From: Fictibacillus terranigra
GTDB lineage: Bacteria > Bacillota > Bacilli > Bacillales > Fictibacillaceae
Assembly: GCF_030412265.1 (NCBI RefSeq)
Contig: NZ_JAUHLN010000002.1
Span: 1 to 64,000 of the forward strand
Direction: 5' to 3'
Length of the DNA: 64,000 nucleotides
This document shows positions 8,823 through 17,783 of the stretch, in pieces. Made by a program: the position numbers and the translations under genes. The notes under the pieces were generated by a model. That model made no database searches and was not told the DNA's origin. It saw only the letters and a list, made by a program, of their open reading frames with translations. Positions within the stretch are counted from its first letter, which is position 1. Each line of letters begins with the position of its first letter.

Positions 8823-9539
8823 TTACACTAAATGAGCTCCGCCATCAATAAGAAGAGCAGTACCGGTTGTAAAACCATTTTTCACTAAGTACACGTAGGC
8901 CTCTGCAATGTCTTCAGGCTGTGCCACGCGATTAACAGGTAGCTGCTGTGCAATGCTGCTGTATAAATTTTGTCTTTGCTCGTCAGGCATCCCTCCGTAG
9001 AGTGGGGTGTCTACGATACCAGGTGAAACAACATTTACCCGGATAGGGGCCAGGTCTACTGAAAGCCCTCTAACCAATCCATCGATCGCTGAATTGATCG
9101 AAGCAAGTGTAGTTGCCCCCTGTGGCGGACGGATTCCATAAACACCAGAGGTCAATGTGATAGAACTGGTATCATTTAAGTACGGAATAGCAGCACGAAC
9201 GGTTGAGTATTGCCCCCAAAACTTACTATCAAACGCTTCTCTAACATCCGCAACAGGTAAGTCACTAAAATGACCCATTGCACCTTCACCTGCCGTAACG
9301 ACAAGGTGATCAAAATTCCCTACCATTTTAAAAAGGTCAGCTAGTTTTTCTTCACTGCGAAAATCAATAGTGTATGATTCCACATTACCACCGAGTACAT
9401 TCTTTGCCTCCGATCGTTTTGCCTCAGAACGACTTGCAATAATGACTTGAGCAGATTCATCAAGAAATGCCTTTGCTGCGGATAATCCGATACCAGAAGT
9501 ACCTCCTATTACGACTACACGTTTTCCTTTTAATGACAT
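8823..9539 (-). CDS. Short-chain dehydrogenase with altered active site
   Basis: A 238-residue classical-length SDR with the Rossmann dinucleotide motif GGTSGIG (residues 12-18), the VTAG motif and the catalytic-serine segment SITLTSGVYG. The normal YxxxK pair is not there: where YSASKAA is expected the protein reads LASINSA, so Tyr and Lys align with Leu and Asn. The C-terminal PGIVDTPL and TGTALLIDGG motifs are normal. NAD(P) binding is likely, but classical dehydrogenase chemistry is doubtful or uses other residues. An AGGAGG-type box precedes the ATG and a strong terminator follows. Confidence 0.88.
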   Translation of the reverse strand: MSLKGKRVVVIGGTSGIGLSAAKAFLDESAQVIIASRSEAKRSEAKNVLGGNVESYTIDFRSEEKLADLFKMVGNFDHLVVTAGEGAMGHFSDLPVADVREAFDSKFWGQYSTVRAAIPYLNDTSSITLTSGVYGIRPPQGATTLASINSAIDGLVRGLSVDLAPIRVNVVSPGIVDTPLYGGMPDEQRQNLYSSIAQQLPVNRVAQPEDIAEAYVYLVKNGFTTGTALLIDGGAHLV

Positions 9540-9638
9540 TGTATGAACCCTCCTTGAAAAATTCTTTTTAGGTTGTATCTGAAAACAATATTACATACCA
9601 CTTTTGGTGAAAATAATATAAACCAACACTACTTTATT

Positions 9639-10013
9639 TTATTTTGCTAATAGTTTTAGCGCTTCAAGATTGAATGCAGGGATATCATCTGGAAAACGGC
9701 TAGTCACAATATTATTGCTTACCACAACTTCTTCATCTTTGTAGTTAGCCCCTGCATTTTTTAAATCATTACGAATAGATTTGAAACCAGTTATGTCGAC
9801 GCCTTTTAACAGGTCTGTATCGATCATTACTTGTGGTCCATGGCAAATGGCAAAAACAGGTTTGCCTTCTTGGATAAATTCTTTTGCGAATTGACCAAAG
9901 CGGTCATCTTCACGAAGTAAATCAGGGGAGAAACCACTTGGAATAAGCAAAGGATTTACTCTATCCTTGTAATTAATTGGTCTTTGTAGGAAATATTGTA
10001 AAGCATACTTCAT
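9639..10013 (-). pseudogene. DJ-1/PfpI family protein, 5'-truncated
   Basis: The readable 124 residues cover the C-terminal two thirds of a DJ-1/PfpI protein (general stress protein 18-like), with LLIPSGFSPDLLREDDRF, the nucleophile-elbow motif AICHGPQ with its cysteine, and VVVSNNIVTSRFPDDIPAF. The first beta-strands and the acidic residue that pairs with the cysteine are missing. The initial MKYALQYFLQRPINYKDRV does not fit the family and looks like sequence joined by deletion. No clear ribosome binding site precedes it. Probably inactive. Confidence 0.65.
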
Positions 10014-10066
10014 CCTCTGTTTGGAACAATACCATTGTATTTACGATAAAAAGGAGGGGAATCTAA

Positions 10067-10336
10067 ATGGATCAACAGAAAGTATTAGCTGCCCACGAGT
10101 CTTTGGACTTACATGAGGCTATTAACTTTAAAACGCTTTGTATCGCTAAGTCTAAATTAATGCAAGGATTGGTTTTTGATGACGATTTGAGGAATTTAAT
10201 GAAAAAAGATGTTCAACAATCGTTGCAGGATCTTACTGAATTGCAATCCCTCTATGAACGAGCACCTTTTCAAGCGCCTGTTCCTCAAAATCGCCCAACC
10301 CCCATCGTTAATGGAAAGGAAGGAACCATTCATTGA
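10067..10336 (+). CDS. Small CotF-associated spore protein (YraG/YraE-like)
   Basis: An 89-residue helical protein with an AAGGAGGGG ribosome binding site. It is clearly related to the 69-residue product at 11874 (HE..., [16 protein letters not shown] compared with FKTNCLTKSKTMRALV). In Bacillus subtilis similar short proteins precede CotF-like proteins in the yraGF-adhB-yraED spore operon. Its stop overlaps the TTG start of the next gene, implying translational coupling. A role in the spore coat or spore surface is inferred from this context. Confidence 0.75.
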   Translation: MDQQKVLAAHESLDLHEAINFKTLCIAKSKLMQGLVFDDDLRNLMKKDVQQSLQDLTELQSLYERAPFQAPVPQNRPTPIVNGKEGTIH

Positions 10337-10701
10337 ATAATGATTATTTGGACCCAATAAACTCGCTGCATATGCCTGAGCTAGCAGACACCACCTTTGC
10401 CATGGACTTTCTAATTCGTGCCAAAGAAGGCGTTCGCAACATAGCTGTAGCATTAACCGAATCCGCATCACCTGATGTCCGAGCGGCATTGAGAAAACAG
10501 TTAAAGCAAGGCATTGCCATGCATCAGGAAATATCTGAGTTGATGATCAAGAAAAAATGGTTCCATCCTTACGAATTAACGGAACAGTATCAATTGGATC
10601 AGCTTTCGGCCAACAATACGATTAAGATTGGAAAAATGAACCTGTTTCCCGTTGAGACCAATCGAAAGGGCATGTTTGATCGGACACCTGATGAACATTA
10701 A
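10333..10701 (+). CDS. Spore coat protein F-like (YraF/YraD-like)
   Basis: A 122-residue protein of the CotF (ferritin-like helical bundle) family. Diagnostic stretches are [40 protein letters not shown] and the following QYQLDQLS. It starts at TTG overlapping the previous stop (TTGA), with AAGGAAGGA placed correctly. It is paralogous to the product at 12080 (AMDLLIAAKSGVRN, MHEQISGYMAEKGWYHAWD). Probably mother-cell expressed during sporulation; no sigma-factor promoter was resolved by eye. Confidence 0.82.
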   Translation: MNNDYLDPINSLHMPELADTTFAMDFLIRAKEGVRNIAVALTESASPDVRAALRKQLKQGIAMHQEISELMIKKKWFHPYELTEQYQLDQLSANNTIKIGKMNLFPVETNRKGMFDRTPDEH

Positions 10702-10719
10702 CACTGGAGGTTATATAGC

Positions 10720-11856
10720 ATGAAGGCGGTAACATATCAAGGGATAAAAAATGTTGTTGTAAAAGAAGTGCCAGCCCCTAAGATTGAAAAACCAGATGAC
10801 ATGATCATCAAAGTGACCAGTACAGCGATATGTGGTTCTGATTTGCATTTAATTCATGGCATGATCCCTAACCTGCAAGAGAACTATGTCATTGGACATG
10901 AACCGATGGGAATCGTTGAAGAGGTTGGTCCGGAAGTAACAAAACTAAAAAAGGGAGACCGCGTAATCATTCCATTTAACATCGCATGCGGTGAATGCCG
11001 TTACTGTAAAGACCATTTGGAAAGTCAATGCGACAATTCAAATGATAATGGAGATATGGGAGCCTATTTCGGATATTCCGGAACAACTGGCGGTTATCCA
11101 GGCGGGCAAGCGGAATATTTGAGAGTCCCTTTTGCCAACTTTACTCATTTTAAAATCCCGGAGACCTGCGAGGAACCTGATGAAAAGTTAGCGGTTATTG
11201 CGGATGCGATGACCACTGGTTTTTGGAGTGTTGATAATGCGGGCGTAAAGGACGGGGACACCGTTATCGTTTTGGGATGTGGTCCCGTTGGACTTTTTGC
11301 ACAAAAGTTTTGCTGGCTAAAAGGGGCGAAGCGGGTCATTGCAGTCGATTATGTGAATTATCGCTTGCAGCATGCGAAACGGACAAACAAAGTTGAAATT
11401 GTGAACTTTGAGGATCATAAAAATTGTGGAGAATACCTGAAGGAAATCACCAAGGGCGGTGCGGATGTAGTCATTGATGCTGTTGGTATGGACGGAAAAA
11501 TGACCGATATGGAGTTTCTTGCCAGCGGATTAAAACTTCAGAGTGGTGCATTTGGTGCATTTATCATGGCGACCCAGGCCGTCAGAAAAGGTGGCAATAT
11601 CCAGGTGACCGGCGTTTATGGGGGAAAATATAACGGTTTCCCATTTGGAGACATTATGAACCGCAATGTAAATATTCGCTCGGGACAAGCACCTGTTATT
11701 CACTATATGCCTTATATGTTTGAACTGGTTTCTACAGGAAAGATTGATCCGGGAGATGTGGTCAGCCATGTCCTTCCGCTCAGTGAAGCCAAGCGTGGCT
11801 ATGAGATTTTTGACACCAAAACGGATGATTGTATAAAAGTCGTCTTGAAGCCTTGA
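10720..11856 (+). CDS. adhB: Zinc-dependent alcohol dehydrogenase
   Basis: A 378-residue medium-chain dehydrogenase. Catalytic zinc ligands are Cys38 (in AICGSDLH), His60 and Glu61 (GHEPMG); structural zinc cysteines are 90, 93, 96 and 104. The NAD-binding motif is GCGPVG (186-191), followed by an acidic strand end (VIAVDYVN) that favours NAD over NADP. Insertions after Cys104 (GYSGTTGGYPGGQAEYLRVP) resemble the glutathione-independent formaldehyde dehydrogenase subgroup. It sits between two CotF-like gene pairs, the same arrangement as B. subtilis adhB, so expression in the sporulating mother cell is likely. Substrate unknown. Confidence 0.88.
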   Translation: MKAVTYQGIKNVVVKEVPAPKIEKPDDMIIKVTSTAICGSDLHLIHGMIPNLQENYVIGHEPMGIVEEVGPEVTKLKKGDRVIIPFNIACGECRYCKDHLESQCDNSNDNGDMGAYFGYSGTTGGYPGGQAEYLRVPFANFTHFKIPETCEEPDEKLAVIADAMTTGFWSVDNAGVKDGDTVIVLGCGPVGLFAQKFCWLKGAKRVIAVDYVNYRLQHAKRTNKVEIVNFEDHKNCGEYLKEITKGGADVVIDAVGMDGKMTDMEFLASGLKLQSGAFGAFIMATQAVRKGGNIQVTGVYGGKYNGFPFGDIMNRNVNIRSGQAPVIHYMPYMFELVSTGKIDPGDVVSHVLPLSEAKRGYEIFDTKTDDCIKVVLKP

Positions 11857-11873
11857 GGAAGGAGGATTGAAAA

Positions 11874-12083
11874 ATGAACTATGCCCTACACGAAGTTCTT
11901 GAGGTTCAAGAAATGGCCGCTTTTAAAACAAATTGTTTAACCAAGTCTAAAACAATGAGAGCATTGGTTAGTGACCCAAGGCTCAAAGAAATGATGCAGC
12001 AAGACATTGATCTTTCCACCAGTCAGTTAAACGAATATACTTCTGTTTTATCTAATGCAAAGCAATCGTTAGGAGCTGAGTGA
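11874..12083 (+). CDS. Small CotF-associated spore protein (YraE-like)
   Basis: A 69-residue helical protein, second copy of the short partner type (compare 10067). An AAGGAGG box precedes the ATG. Its TGA overlaps the GTG start of the next gene (GTGA). Function by analogy is in spore coat assembly together with its CotF-like partner. Confidence 0.72.
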   Translation: MNYALHEVLEVQEMAAFKTNCLTKSKTMRALVSDPRLKEMMQQDIDLSTSQLNEYTSVLSNAKQSLGAE

Positions 12084-12385
12084 AATTGAATTCAATCATT
12101 GAAAACTTAACAGGAATGGATGCCATTTCCGACCAGGTTGTTGCGATGGATTTATTGATTGCGGCAAAAAGCGGTGTCAGAAATTACGCGATGGCTGCCA
12201 CGGAAGCCGGAACACCTGAAATCAAAGAAATGTTAACCCGGCATTTGGAGGAAGCCATAGAGATGCATGAACAAATTTCCGGTTATATGGCGGAAAAAGG
12301 ATGGTATCATGCTTGGGATACGAACGAGCAAATCCAATTGAATTTGACAAATATGAATACCGCTTTGGATTTGCCAACACTATAG
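12080..12385 (+). CDS. Spore coat protein F-like (YraD-like)
   Basis: A 101-residue CotF-family protein, paralogue of the gene at 10333 on the other side of adhB. It contains AMDLLIAAKSGVRNYAMAAT and EMHEQISGYMAEKGWYHAW. The GTG start overlaps the preceding stop and has TAGGAG upstream. It is the last gene of the five-gene operon, followed by a hairpin. Confidence 0.82.
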   Translation: MKLNSIIENLTGMDAISDQVVAMDLLIAAKSGVRNYAMAATEAGTPEIKEMLTRHLEEAIEMHEQISGYMAEKGWYHAWDTNEQIQLNLTNMNTALDLPTL

Positions 12386-12395
12386 ATCATGTAAA

Positions 12396-12428
12396 GGAAC
12401 AGTTTACAAAATAAACTGTTCCATATTT
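12396..12428. terminator. Hairpin between convergent genes
   Basis: GGAACAGTTTA (12396-12406) and TAAACTGTTCC (12412-12422) form a perfect 11-bp stem with a five-base loop. It ends the coat operon and may also serve the opposing gene. Confidence 0.65.
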
Positions 12429-12432
12429 ATTG

Positions 12433-13530
12433 TCAGAATGCAGGAGCAGGCAATTCATCTATGTTCATGCGAAGCAAACTATACGGCTTTTCCCGCAGGT
12501 CCCTTCCATAATGAAATCTGGCCTGCCGGTGTAATTGGTTCACAATCACATATAAGTATTGATCCGGGCCAATCGAAAACGTATCCGGCCATAAAAGTCT
12601 CGGGTCATGTGCAATGGTTTCCATGTTTCCGTTCGGCATGATCTTTCGTATGCTGTTGTTTTCATAATCCCCTGCATACACGTTTCCTTTTGCTCCGGTG
12701 ATCATTCCGTCAGATGCCCCTTTTTCTCCCCAATACTCCACCCGGGAAAGTAAGTCCTTCTCCGGTATCGTTCTGTCTCTCAGGGCTTCTGTTGAAATGG
12801 AGAACAGATGCCGGCTGGTTAATGGACAAAAAAATAATGTCTTTCCATCCACAGAAATCGCGATACCATCAGACGCCAGTCGAAAGGGAGAAATGGAGCC
12901 GTCTTTATTGCGGTTCATTAGTATTTTACCCTCTACTTTTGGCAAGAAATAGGGATCGGGTGATGTAGGTGGGGTGCCACTTAACCGTCTGAATGCGTTT
13001 CCGGTTTCTAAATCCACAACAATGATCGCTCCTGGACCTTTGGAGGATGAATCTGTGATATAGGCATAACCGGCTTTTCCTACGCGAAAATCAAAGCGAA
13101 CATCATTCAAATATGTGGTTGGCAGGATGACTTCTTCTGTAAAGGTATACACATTCCTGATTGTATTTGTTTTTAAATCAACAGCGACCAGTTTTGCTCC
13201 TCCTTTAATCGGTTCCGAAAAATTGGGTACTGCTGTATCCAATACCCAAAGTGTTCCCCTACCATCAGCCACTACACTTTGGACACTGATAAATGACATC
13301 GCAACGTTTGCCGGGTCGGCAAAATTTATTTCCAAATTTGGATAAGGATGTAATTGATCACCCGCAATTTCAGCCACCGTAAATTTCACGTCATCTCCCC
13401 ATTTCGGAAAGCAAACGAAAATACGCCCGGTTTCTGACACGGTAACGCCTGTAGGCATAGCCCCATAAAATGAATGAACGAGTTCAAACTTACCGAAATA
13501 TTTTTCCATAGGCAGCATAAATTTCATCAT
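12433..13530 (-). CDS. Major royal jelly/yellow-family protein
   Basis: About 365 residues of the MRJP/yellow beta-propeller family, often annotated as L-dopachrome tautomerase-related. Family segments include GAMPTGVTVSETGRIFVCFP, VADGRGTLWVLDTA, TYLNDVRFD with AYITDSS, SDGIAISVDGKTLFFCPLTS and DGMITGAKGNVYAGDYENN. No signal peptide is seen, unlike the insect proteins. I prefer the paired ATG codons at 13530/13527 behind GAGGGAG; an upstream in-frame start at 13599 would add a basic extension. Enzymatic activity in bacteria is unproven. It is transcribed divergently from the germination operon. Confidence 0.82.
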   Translation of the reverse strand: MMKFMLPMEKYFGKFELVHSFYGAMPTGVTVSETGRIFVCFPKWGDDVKFTVAEIAGDQLHPYPNLEINFADPANVAMSFISVQSVVADGRGTLWVLDTAVPNFSEPIKGGAKLVAVDLKTNTIRNVYTFTEEVILPTTYLNDVRFDFRVGKAGYAYITDSSSKGPGAIIVVDLETGNAFRRLSGTPPTSPDPYFLPKVEGKILMNRNKDGSISPFRLASDGIAISVDGKTLFFCPLTSRHLFSISTEALRDRTIPEKDLLSRVEYWGEKGASDGMITGAKGNVYAGDYENNSIRKIMPNGNMETIAHDPRLLWPDTFSIGPDQYLYVIVNQLHRQARFHYGRDLREKPYSLLRMNIDELPAPAF

Positions 13531-13698
13531 CTCCCTCATCCGATTTGAACCGATATACCTATATATGACCCGCAGTTTTTTTTGTGCATGGCAACGCACA
13601 TGGGTGGAGCACTTGCTTTTTTCTTTGGTTAAAATCTATTCACCTGAACATAATAAATGCAGAAACTATTAAGGTATTCGGTCAGGTGGTAGGTATTG

Positions 13699-15195
13699 AT
13701 GTTCCGTAAAAAGAAAAGGACAGCAGCCAATCAGAAAAAAAATGAAGAGAAGAACAGGATTACGCATGAAGCTGTGACGCTCGATTTATTAAAACAGGTA
13801 ACAGCGAAAATGGATGATGCTGAAATCGTCCAGCGGCAAACAAATAACGGTGTTTCTTTTTCGCTTGTTTACATACAAACGTTAATTGACAAGGAGAGAC
13901 TGAACGAGGCCATTATTCAGCCACTTCTTCAGAGCAAGGAACAGACATTTATTCAGGGTATATCCACCTGCAGCGTTCTAAGAATCCATGCAATAGAAGA
14001 AGCCAAAGAACACATGCTGTTTGGTTCTGTCCTCATCCATGATCATGAGAAGAATGAATGGTGGGCGGTAAAACTGGAGAATTCGCTCAGCCGGGCGATC
14101 GAAAATTCGGAAACTGAGACGATAATGTACGGGCCCAAAGACAGCTTTACGGAAAGGATTGAGCAGAATGTGTTCATGATTCGGCGGCGCCTGCCCGTTA
14201 CTGAGCTAAAAGCAGAAAAATTCCAGGCAGGTTCGAATACGAAAACCCAGGTTCAGATGCTGTATATAGAAGGAATTGCCAATCCCGATATCGTCGAAAT
14301 TGCACGGGAAAATATTTCGAAAGTTAACTTTGACTTGATTTTGGAGGCCTCTAATCTTTCCGCTTTTATGGATGATCATACGCACAGTTTGTTTCCACAG
14401 TTTATGCAGACGGATCGACCGGACTCGTGCGCTTATTCACTGGGACTTGGCAAGATCATTATTTTGCTAAATAATACACCTTTTGCACTCATCGCCCCCA
14501 TTACCTTTTTTCATCTGTTTCAATCTCCGGAAGATTATGTTCATCGCTGGGTGATTGCCAGTTTTTTACGATCCCTTCGTTATTTTAGTTTTTTTATAGC
14601 CATCACTTTGATTCCTCTTTATGTCGCATTGACCACTCATCATTATCAGATGATTCCGCTCCAGATTCTGTATGTACTCATGGAATCACGGACCAAACTG
14701 CCGTTCACCCCATTTTGGGAATCAGTGATCATGTTGGTTATCATTGAAATTATTAAAGAAGCGAGTTTACGGATGCCGACAAAAACGAGTCAGACCATTG
14801 GAGTTATTGGCGGTATTGTCATCGGACAAGCTGCTGTTGAAGCGGGATTTGCCAGCAAGGTGTTGATTGTTCTTGTGGGAATCTCGGCAATTGCATGTTT
14901 TTTAGTGCCGAATTATTTAGTCACAAAAGCAACTACCGTCCTTCAATTTTTAATTCTTATTCTTGCATCATTTCTTGGGATTCTGGGGATTGCCTTTGGA
15001 TTGATACTCCTGCTCGCTCATCTGAATGGTCTTTCTTCCTTAAAACAGCCATTTTTTGCACCGGTTGCCCCGCTTTACTGGAGAGATTGGAAAGATCTTT
15101 TTGTTCGCGCACCATTGCCATGGGCAAAGCTGCGGCCGGAATATTTGAAGACGGTGAAAAAATGGCGGGTTTCTAAAGGGGAGGGGAGCGAATGA
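13699..15195 (+). CDS. Spore germinant receptor A subunit (GerA/GerKA family)
   Basis: A 498-residue protein with a soluble N-terminal half and about five membrane segments in the C-terminal half, as in GerAA/GerKA. Germinant receptors sit in the inner spore membrane and trigger germination by nutrients. Family motifs are MESRTKLPFTPFWESVIMLV (the PFPP-like segment), EIIKEASLRMPTKTSQTIG and GGIVIGQAAVEAGFAS. A TTG directly precedes the ATG at 13699; the box is a weak TAGGT. The stop overlaps the next start (ATGA). Germinant specificity cannot be read from sequence. Confidence 0.92.
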   Translation: MFRKKKRTAANQKKNEEKNRITHEAVTLDLLKQVTAKMDDAEIVQRQTNNGVSFSLVYIQTLIDKERLNEAIIQPLLQSKEQTFIQGISTCSVLRIHAIEEAKEHMLFGSVLIHDHEKNEWWAVKLENSLSRAIENSETETIMYGPKDSFTERIEQNVFMIRRRLPVTELKAEKFQAGSNTKTQVQMLYIEGIANPDIVEIARENISKVNFDLILEASNLSAFMDDHTHSLFPQFMQTDRPDSCAYSLGLGKIIILLNNTPFALIAPITFFHLFQSPEDYVHRWVIASFLRSLRYFSFFIAITLIPLYVALTTHHYQMIPLQILYVLMESRTKLPFTPFWESVIMLVIIEIIKEASLRMPTKTSQTIGVIGGIVIGQAAVEAGFASKVLIVLVGISAIACFLVPNYLVTKATTVLQFLILILASFLGILGIAFGLILLLAHLNGLSSLKQPFFAPVAPLYWRDWKDLFVRAPLPWAKLRPEYLKTVKKWRVSKGEGSE

Positions 15196-16313
15196 GCAGC
15201 AGATTTCGATTGTTTGATAGAACTGCTGTTATGGGAAGCGGCTATATCTTTGCCATGGTGAACCGGATGCAAATGCTGTACTATGTATTAATTTTGCCCA
15301 AACATTTGATCCATCCTTATATGATGGCAGGGATCCTTGGAGTGGGTTTTCTTTCGCAGATCAATCTTTTGATTCTGGCCAAATATTTAACATCGAATTA
15401 TTTTGTTCTAGGTTATCGCGGCTTTGTCCAACTATTTAGCGAAAAGGTTGTCCGATTGTTTGCAATTCTGGGGATTTTTTTCATTTTAATTAAAGTGATC
15501 GTGACCACTTTGGGGTATGTCGAAATTGTCCACCAATTTATGTTTCCCTCGATGAAGACAAGCTGGCTTATTTTCGTCTTGATGGCATCCGGGTTTTATA
15601 TCGCTTCTCAAGGGATGGAGAAAACGATTCGTTTGTCCATCATTGGTTTTTTGGCCACGATCTGGGTGATTCTTGTCTATATTCCATATTTCTTGCCGCC
15701 CATTGCCGAAACTCATCATTTGTATCCATTGGTGCCGGGGGAGGTCTCACTTCATTCATGGTATGGTCTGCTGATGGTTTGGTCTGCCCTCTCCGGACCT
15801 GAATATTTAGTTTGCCTCGGCCCCTGGATCGGCCCTAAGGAAAAGATTCTAAAGGGAATGAGTATAGGCAATGCACTCTCAGTCTTTGAATACCTTGTTC
15901 TGTTTGTGGCATGTCTTCTCTATTATGGTTCACCATATTTGGAGAAGATTAGTTTCCCGGTTGTGAACATGATCCGCTATCTGCAGTCCCCTGTTTTTGA
16001 AAGGGTGGATCTTATATTAATTTCCCTAAACATGATCTATTTTCTCTATTTGATTGCCCTTTTTTTATTATGTTTGTATGGAGCAATAAGAATCGCGGCA
16101 GGGAGAATAAATATAAAGACGAACCGCAAGGGCTTTTTAGGAAGTGTAATTGCCGTTTTTATCTGTATGCTGATCATTAATGGCTGGTTCTGGAGGGAAG
16201 GAGAGGAATTAAATGTATGGGTAACACTGCAGCTATGGCTGGGTGCAATAACCTACCTTTTGGTTCCTTCTGTACTTGTCATTGCCATGAGATGGAAGAG
16301 GGGGCGTTCTTAG
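15192..16313 (+). CDS. Spore germinant receptor B subunit (GerAB family)
   Basis: A 373-residue integral membrane protein with about ten hydrophobic segments, of the APC-superfamily spore germination permease family. GerAB-type subunits bind the germinant. Recognisable parts are the MVNRMQMLYYVLILP start after AVMGSGYIFA, GVGFLSQINLLILAKYL and the C-terminal WVTLQLWLGAITYLLVPSVL. GGGGAGG precedes the ATG that overlaps the stop of the A subunit gene. Confidence 0.92.
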   Translation: MSSRFRLFDRTAVMGSGYIFAMVNRMQMLYYVLILPKHLIHPYMMAGILGVGFLSQINLLILAKYLTSNYFVLGYRGFVQLFSEKVVRLFAILGIFFILIKVIVTTLGYVEIVHQFMFPSMKTSWLIFVLMASGFYIASQGMEKTIRLSIIGFLATIWVILVYIPYFLPPIAETHHLYPLVPGEVSLHSWYGLLMVWSALSGPEYLVCLGPWIGPKEKILKGMSIGNALSVFEYLVLFVACLLYYGSPYLEKISFPVVNMIRYLQSPVFERVDLILISLNMIYFLYLIALFLLCLYGAIRIAAGRINIKTNRKGFLGSVIAVFICMLIINGWFWREGEELNVWVTLQLWLGAITYLLVPSVLVIAMRWKRGRS

Positions 16314-17378
16314 ATGAAGATTTTTTTGTCCATCCTTTGTATCCTCCTCGTTTTTTCAGGCTGTTCCTCACCTTTTGTTGAAAACAATACGGTTGAGGAG
16401 ATTGCTCCGGTCACCTTTTGGTCCCTGAATAAAGGGGAAGGAGGCAAATTGGAAATTACGACCGTCGTCCCTCCGGTTACTAATGAGAAAAAAAAGCTGT
16501 TTACATTGAATGTGGATTTATTAAAGCAGGGGAAAAAAGAATTCAACCTGAGGTTTTATCGGGAATTGAAGCTTGGCCAACTTCGCATGCTGATCATTAA
16601 TGAAAAACTGGCAAAAAAAGAAGTCATCACGTTAATTGATACGATCCTCTCAGATCCTGATGTATCTCCGCGCCTTTTTCTTGTACTGGTCAGAGGGAGC
16701 TTTGAAGATTTTTTAGAAGGGGAAAGGAAAGTGCAGAAGAACCTGGATTATTACCTTTACCGGATGTTCCGGCATTATGAAAGAAGAAATCAAGGGGAAA
16801 TGAGCATCGTCAATTTGCATGAATTTATGGAAAAGGTCTACTCTCACTATTCCGATCCAGTGCTTCCGATATTTAAGGCAGACAAAGATAATTTTACGTA
16901 TGAAGGAACAGCTTTTTTTAATGAAAATAAGTATGTCGGTTCCATTAATAAAAGGGAAGACCAAATGTTTCAGCTCATTGCCAATGACCACTATTTAAAG
17001 AATCTTCCCATCCCACATCTCAACGTTTCCTTGGGCCAGGTACGCTCCAAGGTTATTATGCAAGTCGATGATCAATTCAAAACGTTAAACATTCAAGTTA
17101 AGGTAAAGGGAAGAATCGATGAATACCGAGGACACCGAAACATACTCAGTCGAAGTGAAATGAATAGGATGACCCACGATATCGAGTCTTATTTTCAACG
17201 GGAAACCGTGGGGCTGGTAAAGGAAACACAAAGGTTAAAGATAGAACCGCTGGAAGTGGGAGCCCATACGCTCTCTCCCTTGGTTCATCCAATGACAAGA
17301 AGGGAATGGCTGGACCATTATGAAAAAATGAAGGTTCATGTGAAATACTCGGTTAAAATAGAACCGCTAAGTTTGTAA
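16314..17378 (+). CDS. Spore germinant receptor C subunit (GerC lipoprotein)
   Basis: A 354-residue lipoprotein: signal peptide MKIFLSILCILLVFSGC with lipobox VFSGC, acylated at Cys17. The rest matches Ger(x)C proteins, with KLGQLRMLIINEKLAKK, LYRMFRHYERRNQGEMSIVN and the C-terminal LIKEIQ-like helix (YFQRETVGLVKETQRLKIEP). It follows the B subunit stop immediately and completes the A-B-C receptor operon. Confidence 0.92.
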   Translation: MKIFLSILCILLVFSGCSSPFVENNTVEEIAPVTFWSLNKGEGGKLEITTVVPPVTNEKKKLFTLNVDLLKQGKKEFNLRFYRELKLGQLRMLIINEKLAKKEVITLIDTILSDPDVSPRLFLVLVRGSFEDFLEGERKVQKNLDYYLYRMFRHYERRNQGEMSIVNLHEFMEKVYSHYSDPVLPIFKADKDNFTYEGTAFFNENKYVGSINKREDQMFQLIANDHYLKNLPIPHLNVSLGQVRSKVIMQVDDQFKTLNIQVKVKGRIDEYRGHRNILSRSEMNRMTHDIESYFQRETVGLVKETQRLKIEPLEVGAHTLSPLVHPMTRREWLDHYEKMKVHVKYSVKIEPLSL

Positions 17379-17396
17379 TTTTAAAATGGTACAGAT

Positions 17397-17428
17397 AAAA
17401 GGAGCCGGTTTTTGCCGGTTTTTTTTGT
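17397..17428 (+). terminator. Terminator of the germination operon
   Basis: CCGG and CCGG separated by a short T-rich loop, with flanking A and T runs, are followed by eight T. Confidence 0.65.
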
Positions 17429-17479
17429 TGCAAAAGAAGCTGGTTAGGCGCGAGGCGCTTATAATAGCAAAAGTAAAAC

Positions 17480-17783
17480 GATAACGTAATAAAATCTCTG
17501 CGTATTTTTTTACCAGCATTCCAAACTTGGCGACATGATCTGGTTCCGGTTATTCCAACGGTACCTATAAATTCCCCAGAAAGTTCAATAGGAACAGTAA
17601 TACCTGGTTTTACACTCCTTAATGTTTTTGAGGCCAATACATTAATGGAAGCTTGATGTAATGAGCCAATTCTGATCGATCACTCGAACCAAGTACAATT
17701 CCATTTTGATCTGTAATGAGTACATCATGATCAATAACTTTACTTGTTGTATTTGCAATTTCTTGCGCTAACCTGTCTAACAT
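17480..17783 (-). pseudogene. cdaR: Sugar-diacid regulator CdaR, N-terminal relic
   Basis: Read across frames, the minus strand gives MLDRLAQEIANTT, VLITDQNGIVLGSSDR, then RIGSLHQASINVLASKTLRS and VKPGITVPIELSGEFIGTVG, then EPDHVAKFGMLVKKYAEILL. This is the N-terminal diacid-sensing domain of CdaR/PucR-type activators that control glycerate/glucarate use. Two frameshifts (about 17680 and 17550) and loss of the GGDEF-like and helix-turn-helix parts make it dead. It is the only sign of a diacid regulator, of note because a glycerate kinase gene lies 18 kb away. Confidence 0.75.
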
